From Bradyrhizobium sp. CCH5-F6 (GTDB taxonomy: Bacteria; Pseudomonadota; Alphaproteobacteria; Rhizobiales; Xanthobacteraceae), in assembly GCF_001556045.1 (NCBI RefSeq), contig NZ_LSIC01000142.1, forward strand, positions 1 to 6,293: a stretch of 6,293 nt of DNA, in the 5' to 3' direction. Shown here piece after piece: positions 4,722-6,293 of the stretch. The notes under the pieces are model-generated. The model saw only the letters and a list, made by a program, of their open reading frames with translations. It had not been told where the DNA came from and did no database searches. Every line of letters begins with the position of its first letter. Within the stretch, counting starts at the first letter, position 1. Made by a program: the position numbers and the translations under genes.

Positions 4722-6293
4722 TTACCAGTTGCGCTGAGCGCGGAGGAGCAACTGATAGGTATCCTGGTCCTTCAACTCATACGCCGCTACCGGCTTACCG
4801 ACAGCAGCATTCGCACCAGCGCCGGTGACGCCCGAGTACTTCTGATCCAAGCGGGTGTAGGTGAAATCAGCCGAGAACGTGAGGTTTTTGACCGGGGTCC
4901 ATCGGGTGATTACCCCGAGCTGGGCGATGTTGTAATCCGGGTCGCAGTTGGTGAGACCAGCAGCACCCAGTGCCGCCCTCACCGTTCCACCGACACCACC
5001 GACACCGCACATCAGCGTCTTTGATGCGCCATTGTAGCGAACTGCAGCGTATGCACCGTAGATACCGGTGTTCCAGTACGGATCCCAGTTATGGGTGAAA
5101 CCGCCGCGCATACCCCAAGTCTCAACGAGCTGAAGGTCACCGCCCGGGGCGTACACTGCATCAGGAGCGAACGCGATGCCGAGGCTCTGGTAGGCGCCAG
5201 CCACGCCAGTGCCGCTGTAGGTTGTCCACGCACCCGCACCACCGGCAAGGTCTTGGATGTTGTAGCGGGTCGCGCCGTTCGTGTAGACGCCCTGAACGTT
5301 GATCGTGTCACCCGCGCCTGTCGGGATGTTCTTGATCGACAAAGCAAGTTGCCCAGCCCAACCCCACTTGTCGCTGGCGCGACCCGAGAATTCGCCGGCA
5401 CCAGTATTGTAACCAGCATGGTTCTCATGTGCGGCCACCGATGCCTGGAACAAACCCCAAGCTTGGTCAACGCGAAGCATGGCAACCAGATCAGGAGAGC
5501 GCGATCCACCGATGTTGCTGGTGCCGTAACCGAAGCCGCCCGGAGCACCGAGGTTGTTGATGCCTGCCTGATAGTAGGCGACCTGATCCTGCGCCGAGAA
5601 CGACGCCGTGATGCCCTGACCGAAGTCAGCGGTGTAGGTGAACTGGTTGACGCCAGTGACCGTGCCGCCGCCACCGACGAGACCGTCGAAGTTGTTGCCG
5701 GGATAGTTGGTCCAGGGAGCGGAGAACTGGGAGACCGCCTTACCCATCGTGAAGCCAGCGAACTGGATGAAGGCGTAGTACACGCCGAGCGCACCACCAG
5801 CCACCTGTCCGCTGCCAGTTCCGGCGGGGTTGTTGCTGTCATAAGCGGTGGTTCCGCTACCGCTGTAGCCACCGCTGGTCCAACTGAACGTCGCATCGAA
5901 GAACGTGCGGACCACGCCGTATTCCGTCGCGGTACGGGTGTCAATGTTGAGGTCTTCACGAGCCCGCATGGTGTAATAGTTGCTGAGGGCGTTGTGCGCG
6001 CCCGCGACGCCGGAATAGTTGCCGGTGTAGACGCTGTTGGTGTTCAGCGCGACTTCAGCGCGCAGATAACCACCCAGCTTGATGCAGGTGTCGGTGCCGG
6101 GGATGTAGTAGAAACCCGCGCCGTAGAGCGAACAAATCTTCACGTATTCGACCGCCTTGGCCTTCACGGGAAGATCGGCTGCCTGCGCTCCGCCCACGGC
6201 GATCAGACCCGCCGCAGAGCCGAGCAAAAGGCTCTTTAGAGCTATGCCTGAATCTGGGTGACGGAGCCGATCAGGCGGCGTGGCTTTGCTGGG
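4722..6293 (-). CDS. Outer-membrane porin, Porin_2 family; start unresolved
   Basis: This is an outer-membrane beta-barrel that lets small solutes pass. The signal peptide (ALKSLLLGSAAGLIAVGGAQA) is cut before ADLPVKAK. The mature start has two Cys (ICSLYG and DTCIKLGG) that form a conserved disulfide in this family, followed by GGYLRAEV. The body is Gly/Tyr/Asn-rich with alternating strands, a second Cys pair in a late loop (LMCGVGG, LTNCDPDYN), and the barrel end TYQLLLRAQRNW closing on an aromatic residue, as porins do. About 500 residues is a normal length. The only start codon in view is TTG at 6227, inside the signal peptide and behind its lysine, which would give a poor export signal. 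The frame stays open to the right edge (6293), so the true start may lie outside. An intrinsic terminator follows and then the MarR-type gene. Family very sure, start unsure. Confidence 0.9.
   Translation of the reverse strand, partial: PSKATPPDRLRHPDSGIALKSLLLGSAAGLIAVGGAQAADLPVKAKAVEYVKICSLYGAGFYYIPGTDTCIKLGGYLRAEVALNTNSVYTGNYSGVAGAHNALSNYYTMRAREDLNIDTRTATEYGVVRTFFDATFSWTSGGYSGSGTTAYDSNNPAGTGSGQVAGGALGVYYAFIQFAGFTMGKAVSQFSAPWTNYPGNNFDGLVGGGGTVTGVNQFTYTADFGQGITASFSAQDQVAYYQAGINNLGAPGGFGYGTSNIGGSRSPDLVAMLRVDQAWGLFQASVAAHENHAGYNTGAGEFSGRASDKWGWAGQLALSIKNIPTGAGDTINVQGVYTNGATRYNIQDLAGGAGAWTTYSGTGVAGAYQSLGIAFAPDAVYAPGGDLQLVETWGMRGGFTHNWDPYWNTGIYGAYAAVRYNGASKTLMCGVGGVGGTVRAALGAAGLTNCDPDYNIAQLGVITRWTPVKNLTFSADFTYTRLDQKYSGVTGAGANAAVGKPVAAYELKDQDTYQLLLRAQRNW

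Noticed and set aside
5091..6239. Long plus-strand open frame opposite the porin
   Set aside because: Its translation has no recognisable domain and the opposite strand encodes a clear porin with signal peptide and barrel end; in GC-rich DNA such antisense frames are common.

Overview
The window looks like GC-rich alphaproteobacterial DNA, most likely Bradyrhizobium or a close relative. The strongest pointer is the complete-looking porin on the minus strand: its mature N-terminus (ADLPVKAKAVEYVKICSLYG) and the paired Cys around a YIPGTDTC segment are typical of the Porin_2 family of Bradyrhizobiaceae. The insertion-sequence remnants also suit a rhizobial accessory region. This assignment rests on remembered family features, not on a search.

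Layout: (1) Bases 1-611 hold no gene I can recognise, only small repeats and a possible decayed reading frame that ends in a TGATG overlap with the next gene. (2) Bases 612-1298 (+) encode an intact eight-helix ZIP-like metal permease whose usual metal-site histidines are replaced. (3) Bases 1494-1868 (+) are an mgtC/sapB-type pseudogene broken by stops and frameshifts. (4) Bases 2109-2472 (+) are a small exported, Cys/His-bearing protein gene broken by one frameshift in a C run. (5) Bases 2451-2623 (+) keep the istA/istB gene junction of an IS21-family element and little else. (6) Bases 2718-3858 (+) are an ISNCY-type DDE transposase gene with an SD-masking hairpin in front, apparent one-base deletions and an amber stop. 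(7) At about 3851 this runs into the start of a tyrosine recombinase gene on the minus strand (3917 down to 3852), preceded by its hairpin-rich leader (3925-4080). (8) Bases 4150-4650 (-) encode an intact MarR-type regulator. (9) Bases 4722 to the right edge (-) encode the porin, with a good intrinsic terminator between it and the marR-type gene.

Biologically this is a boundary between a living block (porin, then MarR regulator, same strand, 71 bases apart) and a decaying accessory block. The accessory genes share a metal-ion theme (ZIP-like permease, MgtC remnant, small CGCH protein). Three different mobile elements are nested or fused beside them, all inactive as seen here. I found no CRISPR array, tRNA or rRNA, and no convincing new multi-gene system. 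The most unusual signals are the two mobile-element leaders in which the Shine-Dalgarno sequence sits in the 3' arm of a hairpin, the divergent ZIP metal site, and the missing start codon of the porin.
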